Shown: positions 54,382 to 64,000 of the stretch, piece by piece
Layout: every line of letters begins with the position of its first letter
How positions within the stretch are numbered: the first letter of the stretch is position 1
Assembly (NCBI RefSeq): GCF_963675165.1
Contig: NC_087393.1
Coordinates: 2,919,502 to 2,983,501 of the forward strand
Direction: 5' to 3'
Length of the DNA stretch: 64,000 nt
From: Halichondria panicea
Taxonomy: Eukaryota; Porifera; Demospongiae; Suberitida; Halichondriidae
Translations under genes and position numbers: made by a program
The notes under the pieces: model-generated
Told to the model about the DNA's origin: nothing
The model's database searches: none
The model's input: only the letters and a program-made list of their open reading frames with translations

Positions 54382-56803
54382 ATGGCGGAATTGTCTAGGT
54401 AAGAGAAATAGAGGTAAGAGAAATAGAGACTGAGAGGTCATCTGCCTCGTGGAAGCAATCGCAAATCTGAAGAAGCGCTTTGTAATCCAGGTTGTAGTCG
54501 TTTGGAAACCCTGTGCAGAATGTCCTGGAGATGGCTGTACTTGGAGCAAATGCTGGGCAAGAAACTTACTTACTCACTTACTTACTTACTTACTTACTTA
54601 GTCAGTCAGACAAAGAGCGGTGAAATGTCGAAATAGTGCAATTTTTAAAATGACAATATTCATTTATTAAAATGTTCATGGATTATGAAATGAGAGATAC
54701 AAAGAGAGAAAAGGCTAAATAAACTATCTGTATAGCCAGTTCCTTGATGTGGCCTTTCCCTGCAGAGATAGAACAGTTTGAACATGAGTCAAAATAATTG
54801 AAATATTGCTAAACACGGGCAAACCCACTGCCAATCCTATGTAAAACCTACTGGTTTTACTAATCTAGTTCTTGTGCATACAAGCCCAGAGCTTGTATCA
54901 AATGTGAGAATGGACATGAACACAAGCAGTATTGTCTAAGTATTAAAGTGTTGTTTCTGAGCTTCTCTCTTTCTTGTTGACTTTGAGAATCCCTCTCAGT
55001 ATTTAACATGAGGCAGATTCTTGGGATGACTTGCATCTGTCATCAATGACTTCTTTCAGAGTTAATAATGACTTGTTCTCTCTGTTATTTTTATTGCCAT
55101 AGTTTGGAGGCAACAAAAGTAGAGGCAAAGTGATGCATTCCAATGACGTAGCGTGTCACGGATAGCTTCAAATTTTCTACCGTTGCCAATCCTTCCCTTC
55201 CTATATCTTTGATAGAACGAAGTCAAAGAGATATAATAATATGGTAAGGTTAGCTCTATTAGTTGACAAAGCATCAAAGAGACTGCATGCATGCAAAGAC
55301 TCTGTATCAAAGTAGCAAGAATTCAAAGTGAAGGAAGATTTACCTTTCAAGTTACTCTAGCCTCGAGTTACTCATGCTTATACCTATAAGAGTTAAATGC
55401 TTTGATGCAGCTCTGCAATGTTGGATCTTCCTGTAAGACAATCGATGTTGTGCATAGCTATCGCCATAATTATTTGCAACTTCGTGCTTACTTTCTCAGC
55501 CAAATTTCAGGACAAAACATGGCGGCGTTATCCCCAAGCGGCTGGCTGCCAAAGGAGGCAAAATTTTGTGAATTCATAATAATTATAAAGTATAAAGCAC
55601 ACAATTTTCAGTGCAAAGACATGTTTGTGGCTACCATATATTGCACTGCATTATATGGCATAATGCACTGGAGTAGTGAATATTTTTAAAGTAACAATTT
55701 AATGGATTATATGCACTTGCACTGTGTGTAAATGCAGTAGATTTCTTTAAGAGATATCCATTTGGGACTTATGCCGCACCATCCCACCCAATACTCAGTT
55801 GGTCCCTTTTATAGGCTACTACCTTTACAACTACTAGTGGGAAGAAAACCTAAAAAAATGAATTCAGCAAAACTAATGAATACACTAAATTCCTTCAAAA
55901 CACATGTCGTTTATATGACCAGTCAGACGAGTTTAACGTCATTGGGCAACAAGTTAGTTATTGCAGGCGCCCTCGTGCAACATGCCATACCGTAAACGTT
56001 GAAATTTTCGACGCATCAAAATTTCGCACTTTCTGCACTAGGCCCACAATTCTTAAATTTCGTGCGCATAAATTTTCGTCCGTTATATTAACGTAGGTGT
56101 GGCTACCACGTACACGTACACCCACGTATATATTTAATTTCGTGCATTGAGTCCAAGGACGAAAAAACCAAGGACGAAAAAAATGGACGAAAAAAACGAA
56201 ATTAAACACCCGTCGAAAATTTCAACGTTTACGGTATATTGCACTGGATGACATAATGCCCTCGGGGCCTGCGGCCCTCAGGCATTTAATTGCTCCAGTG
56301 CAATATATGGCATGTTGCACTCTGGCTGGGCAATAACTAATACATATTATATCTGTCCTCCTGACACAGTACTTGGAGCGTATTTACCAGGAACTAGAGG
56401 CAAAGGTGTGTGAAGCTACAGAACAGTATGTAGCTCTACAAGATGAAGTATGAAAGGCTGGAGTACTGATAATAGCCCTTGTCAAAAGGACCTGGGCAAA
56501 GAAGGAACCTATCCCAGATCCTGGACAACTCACAGCAATACTTCTGACATGGCAAAATTGAAAAATCCTACAGATCCCTTCATGTTATCAGAAGGAATGT
56601 TTTAGTCCAAGTCATAATAAAGAAGAAGAAGCTATATAGATTGCCCTGGCACAATCACACTATCCAAACTAGAAGAGCAAGGGCAACCAATTAATTTTTA
56701 TCCTCAGATAATTACAGAAGAACTACAGCAGAACTACAGACTCGCCTTACAAGACCTCACGTTCGACCTAGTCGAGTGTCTCAAATTACAGCAGACAGTG
56801 TAG
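54382..56803 (+). CDS. Putative 70-aa coiled-coil protein, four exons
   Basis: ATG at 54382 has a good context (AAAGATGGCGG). Proposed exons: 54382-54398 (17 nt, MAELS), 55411-55432 (22-nt microexon), 56370-56447, 56708-56803, all GT-AG, total 213 nt. The joined protein begins MAELSSSAMLDLP, continues YLERIYQELEAKVCEATEQY (amphipathic helix) and EELQQNYRLALQDLTFDLVE, and ends CLKLQQTV before TAG. Heptad-like spacing and lack of repeats argue for a small host gene, perhaps a subunit of a multiprotein complex. The family is not recognised. The microexon is inferred only because it links the frames; exons 3 and 4 are the best supported. Nested transposons occupy the last large intron. Confidence 0.42.
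54562..54602. repeat. CTTA microsatellite
   Basis: About nine tetranucleotide units ACTT/CTTA in tandem, followed by AGTCAGTCAGAC. Confidence 0.9.
55047..55211. repeat. 165-bp segment identical to 25419-25583
   Basis: Second copy of the segment that adjoins the Gypsy pol remnant at 25600-26900. Here it stands alone, as a solo fragment would. Confidence 0.9.
55954..56340. mobile_element. Outer inverted-repeat element TTAGTTATTGC
   Basis: TTAGTTATTGC..GCCCTCGTGCAACATGCCATA at left is mirrored by TATGGCATGTTGCACTCTGG and GCAATAACTAA at right. A further hairpin (ATATTGCACTGGA against TCCAGTGCAATAT) lies at 56236-56306. The element at 55989-56235 is inserted within it. Confidence 0.75.
55989..56235. 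mobile_element. Inner TIR element ACCGTAAACGTTGAAATTTT
   Basis: TACCGTAAACGTTGAAATTT then TCGACG is inverted at the right as CGTCGAAAATTTCAACGTTT then ACGGTA. TA at each border fits TA-target duplication. The core is AT-rich with GACGAAAAAA repeats. Confidence 0.88.
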
Positions 56804-56929
56804 ACCTGAGTGCTTATCTGCAATTAAATTATTATTTCCGTATCCACTATATAGAGCTGGTTCTACTGCCAGAAAGTTTCCAAAAGGAGCAGAACCTCTA
56901 CAATATACTACGGTGGCCCTGAGCGCTAC

Positions 56930-57058
56930 TCTAGTTGGTAGTTCGTACTTGATAGTTCAAACGCGTAGTTGGTAGTTCGCAGTTCGCAGTTGCTACTTGA
57001 TAGTTCAAATGCGTAGTTGGTAGTTCGCAGTTGCTACTTGATAGTTCAAATGCGTATC
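56930..57058. repeat. Tandem repeats of about 45 bp (TAGTTGGTAGTTCGCAGTT)
   Basis: Three units: TAGTTGGTAGTTCG, then CAGTTGCTACTTGATAGTTC, then AAATGCG. The last two are nearly identical. It directly precedes the CACTA remnant, where subterminal repeats are often found, but a link is unproven. Confidence 0.85.
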
Positions 57059-57130
57059 GAGCAAAAGCTTGCAAAATTTCGCTACTTTAGCCGAACAACA
57101 AAGTAGGGAATCACAGTAGGGAATCACAGT

Positions 57131-58398
57131 TTGGATGTCGCTATTCAGTGTTGTTTGAGGTTGCCATATTTTGATGCCCCTAGAATGCTCATCATAGATC
57201 CAATGCACAACTTATTTTTAGGAACTAACTATCTGAAGACGGTATTCATTGAAAACGGATTAATAGCGGACACCATGTTCAACACAATTCAACAACGTAT
57301 CAATGCTGCTGTAATACCTACAGGAATTGGCCGAGTACCACACAAGATTCGATCTGGATTTTCAGCTTTTACTGCTGATCAATGGAAGAACTGGGTACTA
57401 TACTATTCTTTACTTGTTCTTCATGATATTCTAGATAAAGAACATCTTGAATGCTGGCGCCACTTTGTGCTAGCTTGCAGAAATCTTTGTTGCAAGGAGC
57501 TATCTTTACATCAACTACAGCTCGGTCATAGTCTCCTCTTACAGTTCTGCAAACGAACGGAACGTCTCTATGGAAAACACTGCACTTGCATATGCATTTG
57601 AAATCATGTATTCAAGACTATGGACCACTGCATGGTTTCTGGCTGTATGCATTTGAACGACTCCTTGGAAGCATTCCTAATAATAATCGCTCCATTGAAG
57701 TTCAGCGCTTCCTTCATGATAATAGTGTGCTTTGTGCCCAGTGTCCGAGTGAGTTCAGTGAATCATTTGCTCCAGAATTAGCAAAGCTACGGTCTAATCA
57801 ATCTGATTTTGTTGGGTCTCTAGCGGATACTTTAGTACAAGTCTCTTCAGACGGGAGAGGTGATAACAGCGCATTTAGTTCACAATGGACTGTTCCACAT
57901 GATGTTGTTTTGTCTTCTTTTCGCTCGAAACACATAATAAATAGTTCTTTAAATGGCTATTTGCAAATCCTGTATGCAAAATTGTCTACATCCTCAGTAG
58001 AAGTACCTAGTGCTGGCTGGAAGTACTCGTCTGTAAATATGAAAAGCAAACAATTAGGTTGCTCTAAAAGTCGATCGAGTTCTTCTTCAATAGTGCTTGC
58101 TTTATGGAAAACTGATTTGTTTGGACAACCTTCTCTGTTAGATGTCGATGATGTTGAACAACACCTGGTTAATCAATCTGAAATACTACGTGCTGCTAGA
58201 ATTAACTCCATCATTCTTCCAATTGAAGAGAAAACCCACCTTTTAGTTTCATTATCGTGGTTCAAGTTCCATCGTGTCATGTTTAAGTTGGGCAAACCAC
58301 TTACTGTTTGGTGTCCTGATTTGTTCGAAGCTGAAGGCATTCATAGCACTGTACCCATTCAGTTTATCAAGAATCGGACTGTCTCAATAGTTTCATAA
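57131..58398 (+). pseudogene. CACTA/EnSpm transposase, C-terminal half with DUF4218-like region
   Basis: The first frame (57131-57601) reads LRLPYFDAPRMLIIDPMHNL then FLGT, a hallmark block of EnSpm/CACTA transposases with a catalytic Asp. It continues IPTGIGRVPHKIRSGFSAFT and ADQWKNWVLYYSLLVLHDIL. After a frameshift near 57590 the second frame gives MHLKSCIQDYGPLHGFWLYA then FERLLGSI, the DUF4218 block with the likely catalytic Glu, and runs 250 further codons to TAA at 58398. The N-terminal third is missing and the junction is shifted, so it is probably dead. AATAAA follows at 58493-58498. Confidence 0.9.
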
Positions 58399-58762
58399 AT
58401 AGGTTAACATGAAGAGTCGTTGCTAACTGTTTGTTCATGTATTGACTTTTAGACTTTTAAGTTGTTGTTTCAATCATGCAAGAAATGTTTATAATAAAAC
58501 TATTAGGTAACTATCTTTATGTCAAAATGTGTAGGACCTATTATAGGAAAGCTTACTGAAATGTTGAAGGAAATGTGAAATATCACTCAGCTAATGAGTG
58601 TCTATGAAGGACACATGATTGAAACGTGGAAGGAAATTTGAACATTTCATCCTGTATGAAATTGTAAGGACATGTCGTGTTTTAGCATGTAAAGTCAACT
58701 ATAAGTCCACTACATCAATCCTACATCAATCCTACACTGTGAACAATAAGGAAATTCCACAG

Positions 58763-58925
58763 TGGTGTGTGTGTATGTGTATGCCAGTGTGTATGTGTAT
58801 GTCTGCGTGTGCGTGTGTGTGTGTGTGTCTGTGTGTGTGTCTGTGTGTGTGTGCGTGCGTATGTGTGTGTGCCCCGTGTGTGTGTGTGCCCCTGTGTTGT
58901 GTGCGTGTGCTGTGTGTGTGTGCGT
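58763..58925. repeat. Imperfect GT microsatellite
   Basis: About 160 bases of GT-rich repeats interrupted by CC, AT and GC. All six frames are open here, which explains several spurious long frames of alternating Val/Cys or His/Thr. Confidence 0.95.
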
Positions 58926-59096
58926 GCACAAAGATGATTTCCCGGAAGTAAACACTGTAGTAAAAGACACCATGTGGGAGCTTTCTGCCAAAGGGCGCGA
59001 AACAACTTCTCTAATATTCGAATTTTCTGAGCGCTTGCTAAACATGGTACATGCAGGGTGTTCACAAATGGGAATGAGTATGCAGCTGCTCAGCTG

Positions 59097-59249
59097 CCCA
59101 GACAAGTAAGGTGTAAAGACTACACAACAAGAGAGGCACTGACTTGCCCTCTCCACTTGCTGGTGGTAATAAAATTTATGCCCAGACAAGAAGGTGTAAA
59201 GACTACACAAGAAGAGAGGCACTGACTTGCCCTCTCCACTTGCTGGTGT
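59097..59249. repeat. 84-bp tandem duplication
   Basis: CCCAGACAAG(T)AAGGTGTAA, AGACTACACAA(C/G)AAGAGAG and GCACTGACTTGCCCTCTCCA then CTTGCTGGTG occur twice, starting at 59097 and 59181, with two or three differences. Confidence 0.92.
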
Positions 59250-59536
59250 ACACGTTAAGCTCGCACAATGTCATGCGGTTCAGGAACAAGCACATACATC
59301 TTGCCATACTAGGTCTGCTGCAAGCGCAGGCCTTCCCGTCTTCCTGTATAATTATGATGGTGTGTTGGAGTACCTTGAGAGTCACAACCGTACCAGGGTG
59401 AAAACAGCAGGGTGGAGCTGAGAACACAAAACGCCAAACCGGACAGGACACCTACGGCGAAGAGGACAAGAGAGAATTTAGAAAGGGAATGTCTGTTCAA
59501 CTATTACTCTAAACTTATTGATCACTGTCTTTGACC

Positions 59537-59705
59537 GTATATTTCGAGGGTATAAATTTTCGCGGTTTTCGCGGAATGAGCCTGTACCGCGAAAATTTAT
59601 AATAGTAGGCGTGTTCAGTATTATGGATTCGAGGCTAACGGTGCATGTTGATGTGGCGCCAAAAGGCTGGAACAAAAATAAAATCCGCGAAATTTATAAG
59701 TTAGC
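59537..59705. repeat. Inverted-repeat element with CGCGGTTTTCGCGG core
   Basis: ACCGTATATTTCGAGGGTAT then AAATTTTCGCGG is followed by CCGCGAAAATTTATAA and later CCGCGAAATTTATAAG. It resembles the ACCGTATA family at 21342-21635 but lacks a clear right end. Confidence 0.45.
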
Positions 59706-60006
59706 CCTGTGATTTGTTTGGTCAGAAAGTTCATTATAAAAAAATTAATCATTTATTTTGGTCACTTTCAATATCAGTGAGCATGGTGATAGTACCAATG
59801 TGATTCCTTTAGATAGCAGGGCTGGTAGTTGGTAGCGTAGTTGGTAGCATAGTGACTTCCCGGTGGGATGTTGAAAATTAACCAACCAAGCAATCTGGTT
59901 GGCGGGCTTAAGGTGATTGGTATAGTCCGTTTCGCAAAGTTTTTAATTTTAATTCTACCTTTCAAACATGAATTCGAAGCGAGCCTTCCAAGTAAAACCT
60001 CCATAA

Positions 60007-60110
60007 ATGGGAGTTAATCTCCCCGATGTGGAACAAGTAAAAGCAAGACCTATATAGGGGGTTAATCTCCCCGATGTGGAACAAGTAAAAGCCAACATTC
60101 AGAGACCTAT
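60007..60110. repeat. Tandem duplication GTTAATCTCCCCGATGTGG
   Basis: GTTAATCTCCCCGATGTGGA then ACAAGTAAAAGC occurs at about 60012 and 60061, with AGACCTATATA after each. Confidence 0.85.
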
Positions 60111-60133
60111 ATATCAGTGAAGTATTTTTGGAG

Positions 60134-60273
60134 ATGACCTTCAATACCAATCTTCAACATGGTCTAGTTACAAACACCACAATACAGCTTGTGGCTTGTA
60201 CACCTAATGGAGCAGTCAATTTTGTGTCCGATGTTTACGTGGATGTTGAGCTCACCCATGTATATTGCCTAAG
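60134..60273 (+). pseudogene. PIF/Harbinger-type DDE_Tnp_4 fragment
   Basis: Two frames together give TWSSYKHHNTA and then LVACTPNGAVNFVSDVYVD, closely resembling the DDE_Tnp_4 block (ATWSNYKHHNT.K.L.G.TP.GAVSFVS..Y.G). A 1-base shift separates the halves, and the second ends at a GT. Only this piece of the transposase is present. Confidence 0.65.
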
Positions 60274-60854
60274 GTAAGAATAATTATAGACCCAAGTTAT
60301 ACACAGTGGACAGTGGATACCAAACCTAAACGCTAGGTTTCGTTCATTGACTGGTTGATTGGGTCAAGTTTTTTCCGTCTCTTACTCTTACTCTACTATG
60401 GGCCAAGAAATTTAAAAAAGGACATGAGCCCAGTATAAAATTGTACTCTTTGTCTGCGAGACGGAAATACTCTTTTTTGGAATAATTTTTCTCGGAAAGT
60501 TTCTCACAATTTTCTCTCAATTTTCTTGAGTCTCAAGATGCTCAATTCTAGCATAATTACATTACATTAGAATCACAGCACCAGACGCATGTGATGCCTC
60601 AAAGCTTGGAGACTGCAGGACAAGTTGCATCAAACTTCAGTTTACGTTTCTGTACTATTTAAATGAGTTGTACTGCTGTATTGTACTGCTGTATTATAGC
60701 AGTACAGCACGTCGAGCAATATCAGATTGCAGAATTCTACCGGACTGCGTTCTTACAGCTTTCTGATTGGTCTTATTATTCAATAAAATTGTTGAGGGTG
60801 GTGCTTTATAAATGAAAGCAAGGTGCAAAGACTATAGCTAGCTTAGCTAGCTAA

Positions 60855-61065
60855 CATCTAACATTTGCACGAGGTGCAATAGTCTGAATAGAGTGGGAAA
60901 TGATGGACATTGTCAGCTCTTGCAGCTACCAATAGCTAGCGTTCTAGTGCAGAGCTAACAAAACTAGACCTAGCGAAGCAGCCAAGAAAACGTTATACTC
61001 GAAGCCATTGATCGTCTACACACAGACACACTACTCGCTTGCGCATGCACACCGACCGTATTCTG
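60855..61065. repeat. Repeat family R2, short copy
   Basis: GCTCTTGCAGCTACCAATAG, CTAGCGTTCTAGTGCAGAGC, ACACACTACTCGCTTGCGCA and TGCACACCGACCGTATT follow the R2 order. Confidence 0.7.
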
Positions 61066-61189
61066 TAATATCACATGGGTAGGACAATTGTATGTTACCA
61101 CTTACTCTTGGTTTGTTAATTGAGTCAGGGTAAGCCATGAACGTATAAACTTGTGCATTTTTGATTAGTATACCTGCAGTGTATCGATA

Positions 61190-61860
61190 AAGTCAGATGA
61201 AAATCAATCAGTGATTCGAAGGCTTGTCAAGGAAGTTCGAGACTCAGAGGAACTCACTTGGAAAGACGAACTCCATCAACTGAACATTGAACCGTTCCAA
61301 TCACCTACGGGACCTACTGTAACGATACCCGACAACGTGTTTCAGCTGTATTTTGATATATGTTTACAGGAAACAATAATAGGTGAGAGCAACAAGCCTA
61401 CATTTGATAATTATCTGTAATAACTGCAATTAATATGCTTACAGAAGCAGCGTATCGATTCTATAAGACAAAAGGAAGAGTCCCTGAAAAGAACAGGCAA
61501 AGATGTCATCTAGTAAAACCTTTTCTCAAAGTAATATTCATAGGACACTATAAGTTATATATTATATATAGTTATATATAACATTACCCAATAAAAAGCC
61601 CTATTCATCATGTACTGATTAACAGATGATTGTTTCGATGCTGTGGATTTCGAAGAATTGGATGAAGGTGACGACAACCCGCTTAGAACGATGAAACTGG
61701 ACTTAGCCAAGGTCCACACACTTGTCGTCGTTCATACATGTATGTTTAATATCACTATAGGATTTGAATTTAAAGAAGATGAGTCAACCAATTCTAATCT
61801 CAATTCTAATCTTGATTCCAGTCAGAAGGTAAGAATGGTGCTGGCGCTAAAATAATATTG
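61190..61860 (+). pseudogene. Unassigned coding-like segments, possible transposase N-terminus
   Basis: The frame 61211-61420 reads IRRLVKEVRDSEELTWKDEL, then PFQSPTGPTVTIPDNVFQLY then FDICLQETII. A possible donor at 61380 and acceptor at 61446 link it to EAAYRFYKTKGRVPEKNRQR. A third piece is acidic (FEELDEGDDNPL). The P.GPT....N.F.LFFD..L...I pattern resembles the N-terminal region of piggyBac transposases, and the acidic part would suit the N-terminus of the CACTA copy that follows. The origin is undecided. Confidence 0.35.
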
Positions 61861-61914
61861 AGGTGTCACTTAGTTTCGGCAAAAGTGATGATTACGTATG
61901 CTTCTATTTTTCAG

Positions 61915-63060
61915 AAAATGACAGTGATGAAGATGAAGTGTGGGAGGACAATGATAGTGAGAACGATGATGATGGTTTGTTGCCTATTCTTGAGCCCTAC
62001 TAACCTGGTTCCTTTAAGAATGTTTAGCTTCCCGATGTAGCACTAAACTCGCTGCTAAAATTTCTCTACGCCTTCTTGGTCGCTATGAGTTTGTTGGAGG
62101 CATGGTAACAATGTTCCCGAAAAGCCTGCATCATCTACGGAATTTCTTCAAACTAACGGAGGAATTTACAAGTCTGCCGAAAGTGTTGCTACAGTGTTCA
62201 TACAATGGAGTCTTGTGTGGAGCACCATGTCACTAGTAACACCATGTCACTAGTAAGCTTAGTAAGCTTTGTTCTTATCACACCCATCCAAATTGTCGTT
62301 CTGACTGCCTCTTGAAAACAGTTAAATTGTTGGGTAATAAAGACAAACTGTATCCGTTCAAGGTTTTCTGCTACTTGGGTTTCCGTCCTAATTTGTGTGA
62401 CCATTGGCGCTCTAGAACAAATATTGACAGCACATTTACGATGGACAACTGTGGAAGGACTTTCAACATCAAAATGGCCAGCCATGTTGCCATATACCAA
62501 TCTTCTGTTGGAGCTATATATCTGACTGTTATGAACTATCAAGAGCGATGGAGAATGTTATTCTGTTAGGGATTATTCCTGGGCCACGAAGAGAATACCT
62601 TAGACCGTTTGTCAAAGAAATGCTGCAGTGTACAATACTGGTGTTATGATGGCTGTAAAATGTATTCTTTTTGGTGTAGCTCTTGTGGATTATTGGGGCA
62701 CTCCGCTGGTGCTAAAAATGTTTCCTGGTTCAGTTGGATTCGATAGAAACAACTGGAAATTGAGAACTAAGTCTGATCACCGAGTAAACTTATAAAAAGC
62801 AAAAACTAAGACGATGAGTGTAGGTACAGCATTTTACTGGATGTTGGTGATAGATCCCAGTGTGGAGTTCGAGCAATGTCCTTGATCTTTCTAAAAAAGT
62901 AGTTCGTGAAAAGATACAAAATACGATAGACAGTCCATCAGTTACTGGGCGAATTCCACGCAAAATTCAAACCGCTGATCAGTACAAGAACTGGGTTACC
63001 ATATATTCTGTGCGCGACACTTATTCTTTGCCTCACTTTAACTTAGTTGGTTTATTCTTG
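61915..63060 (+). pseudogene. CACTA/EnSpm transposase, second copy, heavily decayed
   Basis: Broken frames in order: ENDSDEDEVWEDNDSENDDD (acidic), LHHLRNFFKLTEEFTSLPKV, KLYPFKVFCYLGFRPNLCDH then WRSRTN (62350-62420), SSVGAIYLTVMNYQER (62500-62550), a CGLLGHSAGAKNVSWFSW block, RNNWKLRTKSDHR, and RIPRKIQTADQYKNWVTIYS (62950-63010). The last matches RVPHKIRSGFSAFTADQWKN of the copy at 57131, and the earlier blocks supply the N-terminal part missing there. The DPMHN block appears deleted. Non-functional. Confidence 0.85.
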
Positions 63061-63064
63061 TCTA

Positions 63065-63376
63065 CCTTTGAACTTTATCATTGCTTCATCTAGCTGTGGC
63101 TGGGATTCAAATTGGGCAGAAATTAGATCAAGCAGCTCACGAGCTTTGAAAAGCTTGTCGTGCCCCGGCTGCCCTCTAGGTACCTGATGATCTAATCTTA
63201 TGCGCGACACAAAACCAACGCGGGTGCTTAGTAGTCCAGTACAGGTCTAACTGAGGTAGTTTACAATCCCTAAGCATTCCAATGAAGGCTTTCATGTCCT
63301 CAATGGTCCATGGCCTACTGTGCTGGCTAAGGTTTTGTCTGCATCTGGCGGTTAGTTTCATGTCGCCACACTTCAT
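63065..63376 (-). pseudogene. piggyBac transposase fragment
   Basis: On the minus strand, PWTIEDMKAFIGMLRDCKLP then QLDLYWTTKHP fits the piggyBac block (W...T.EEMKAFIGLLI..G..KLP....YW). After a frame change, HDKLFKARELLDLISAQFES and LDEAMIKFKG match the catalytic-Asp block (DKLFKVRP.LD.I......SIDEAMI.FKGR). Both ends are truncated, the left one against the CACTA copy. Confidence 0.8.
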
Positions 63377-64000
63377 TCGTAAAATACCGGTAAAAAAGGT
63401 CAGATGCAGACATGCTGGTATCTACAGGCACAGATCGACCAGCCACAATACTTTATTGTTCTGTACGTTAAGTATACATTGTAGCCGTAAGTTAGGAGCA
63501 TTAAATATAAAAACTCCACGACGTTGTCTTCACAAAGCCCATGGCTTCACAAAGCCCATGGAGTGGTAGAGCTATATTTTCCTATAAGTGCATGCTACAT
63601 CTGGTGTTCTTGCATCTCCTTACCACAGAGCAGACAAGGTGGACAGACCAGGACTGCCTATTTTCGGAGGATTTATTCAATCAGGGTTCTGCCTGTGGTG
63701 CGTACGATAATGCACTTCGCTACCAAGAAACGAACAGCTTACCAACCAGCCTCTAAAATTTCTTCAAGGTGTACTGGTTGTAGTAGCAAAGCCTCTACTG
63801 CACTTGTGGAACAGAACATCAGTCAAGACTCTCGTCAACAATAAGCATGTATTAATTGTGATAATTATTGTGCGTACCAGTTCCTTGTATAAGTCAAAGT
63901 TTGCCATGTGAAAGTCTGCACTAAGAGGCTACTATTTGAGAGCGGCTTTTATCGCACTGAAGATGAGGATTAATTTTAGAGGCTACTATTTGAGTGCGGG
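63377..64000. other. Right edge of the window, no gene recognised
   Basis: CACAAAGCCCATGG is tandemly repeated at about 63531 and 63547. GAGGCTACTATTTGAG occurs at about 63928 and 63980 as a short direct repeat of the type found near transposon ends. The 106-codon frame at 63524-63844 shows no recognised domain. Confidence 0.45.

Noticed and set aside
58619-59222. Long overlapping frames on both strands rich in Cys/Val or His/Thr
   Set aside because: They are produced by the GT microsatellite, which has no stops in any frame.

Overview
The window is animal nuclear DNA, most likely from a marine invertebrate and quite possibly a demosponge. The reasons are many short GT-AG introns rich in TAATTATAATTA-type runs, two intron-rich conserved housekeeping genes, and a dense mix of cut-and-paste transposons, inverted-repeat elements and broken retroelements. 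The taxon is inference; the gene identities rest on protein similarity recognised by eye.

Two single-copy host genes organise the window, both on the minus strand. VPS16 (CORVET/HOPS core subunit) runs from 24629 down to 6078 in 25 exons that join in frame to 849 aa. PRPF31 (U4/U6 snRNP Prp31) runs from 47108 down to 33815 in 17 exons that join in frame to 488 aa. Both are stretched by a few large introns filled with mobile elements (VPS16 6647-15525 and 16334-20407; PRPF31 37339-40907, 41448-44805, 44908-47030). A third possible host gene is a 70-aa coiled-coil ORF on the plus strand (54382-56803, four small exons).

The most striking object is a complete Ginger1-type DNA transposon at 47267-51630, inserted 158 bp upstream of the PRPF31 start codon. 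It has TGTCA termini, related subterminal repeats at both ends, CCGG on both flanks, and nine exons that join without a frameshift into an 848-aa protein: integrase zinc finger, DD35E core, GPY motif, an SHKP minisatellite linker, a Ulp1 (C48) protease with H/D/Q/C all present, and a C-terminal PHD finger. A decayed relative of the Ulp1-PHD part lies at 1115-1417.

Region by region: 1-6077 holds decayed retroelements (Copia gag, a deleted Ty3/Gypsy with part of its 3' LTR) and tandem repeats. 6078-24629 is VPS16 with intronic inverted-repeat elements, several with target-site duplications that can be read directly. 24630-33814 is a graveyard of Gypsy pol, hAT transposase, a SCAN-like-gag Gypsy, an OB-fold fragment and a reverse transcriptase fragment. 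33815-47108 is PRPF31, with a second reverse transcriptase fragment and a Crypton-like fragment in its introns. 47267-51630 is Ginger1. 51631-64000 holds more inverted-repeat elements, the small coiled-coil gene, two CACTA/EnSpm transposase remnants, and Harbinger-like and piggyBac fragments.
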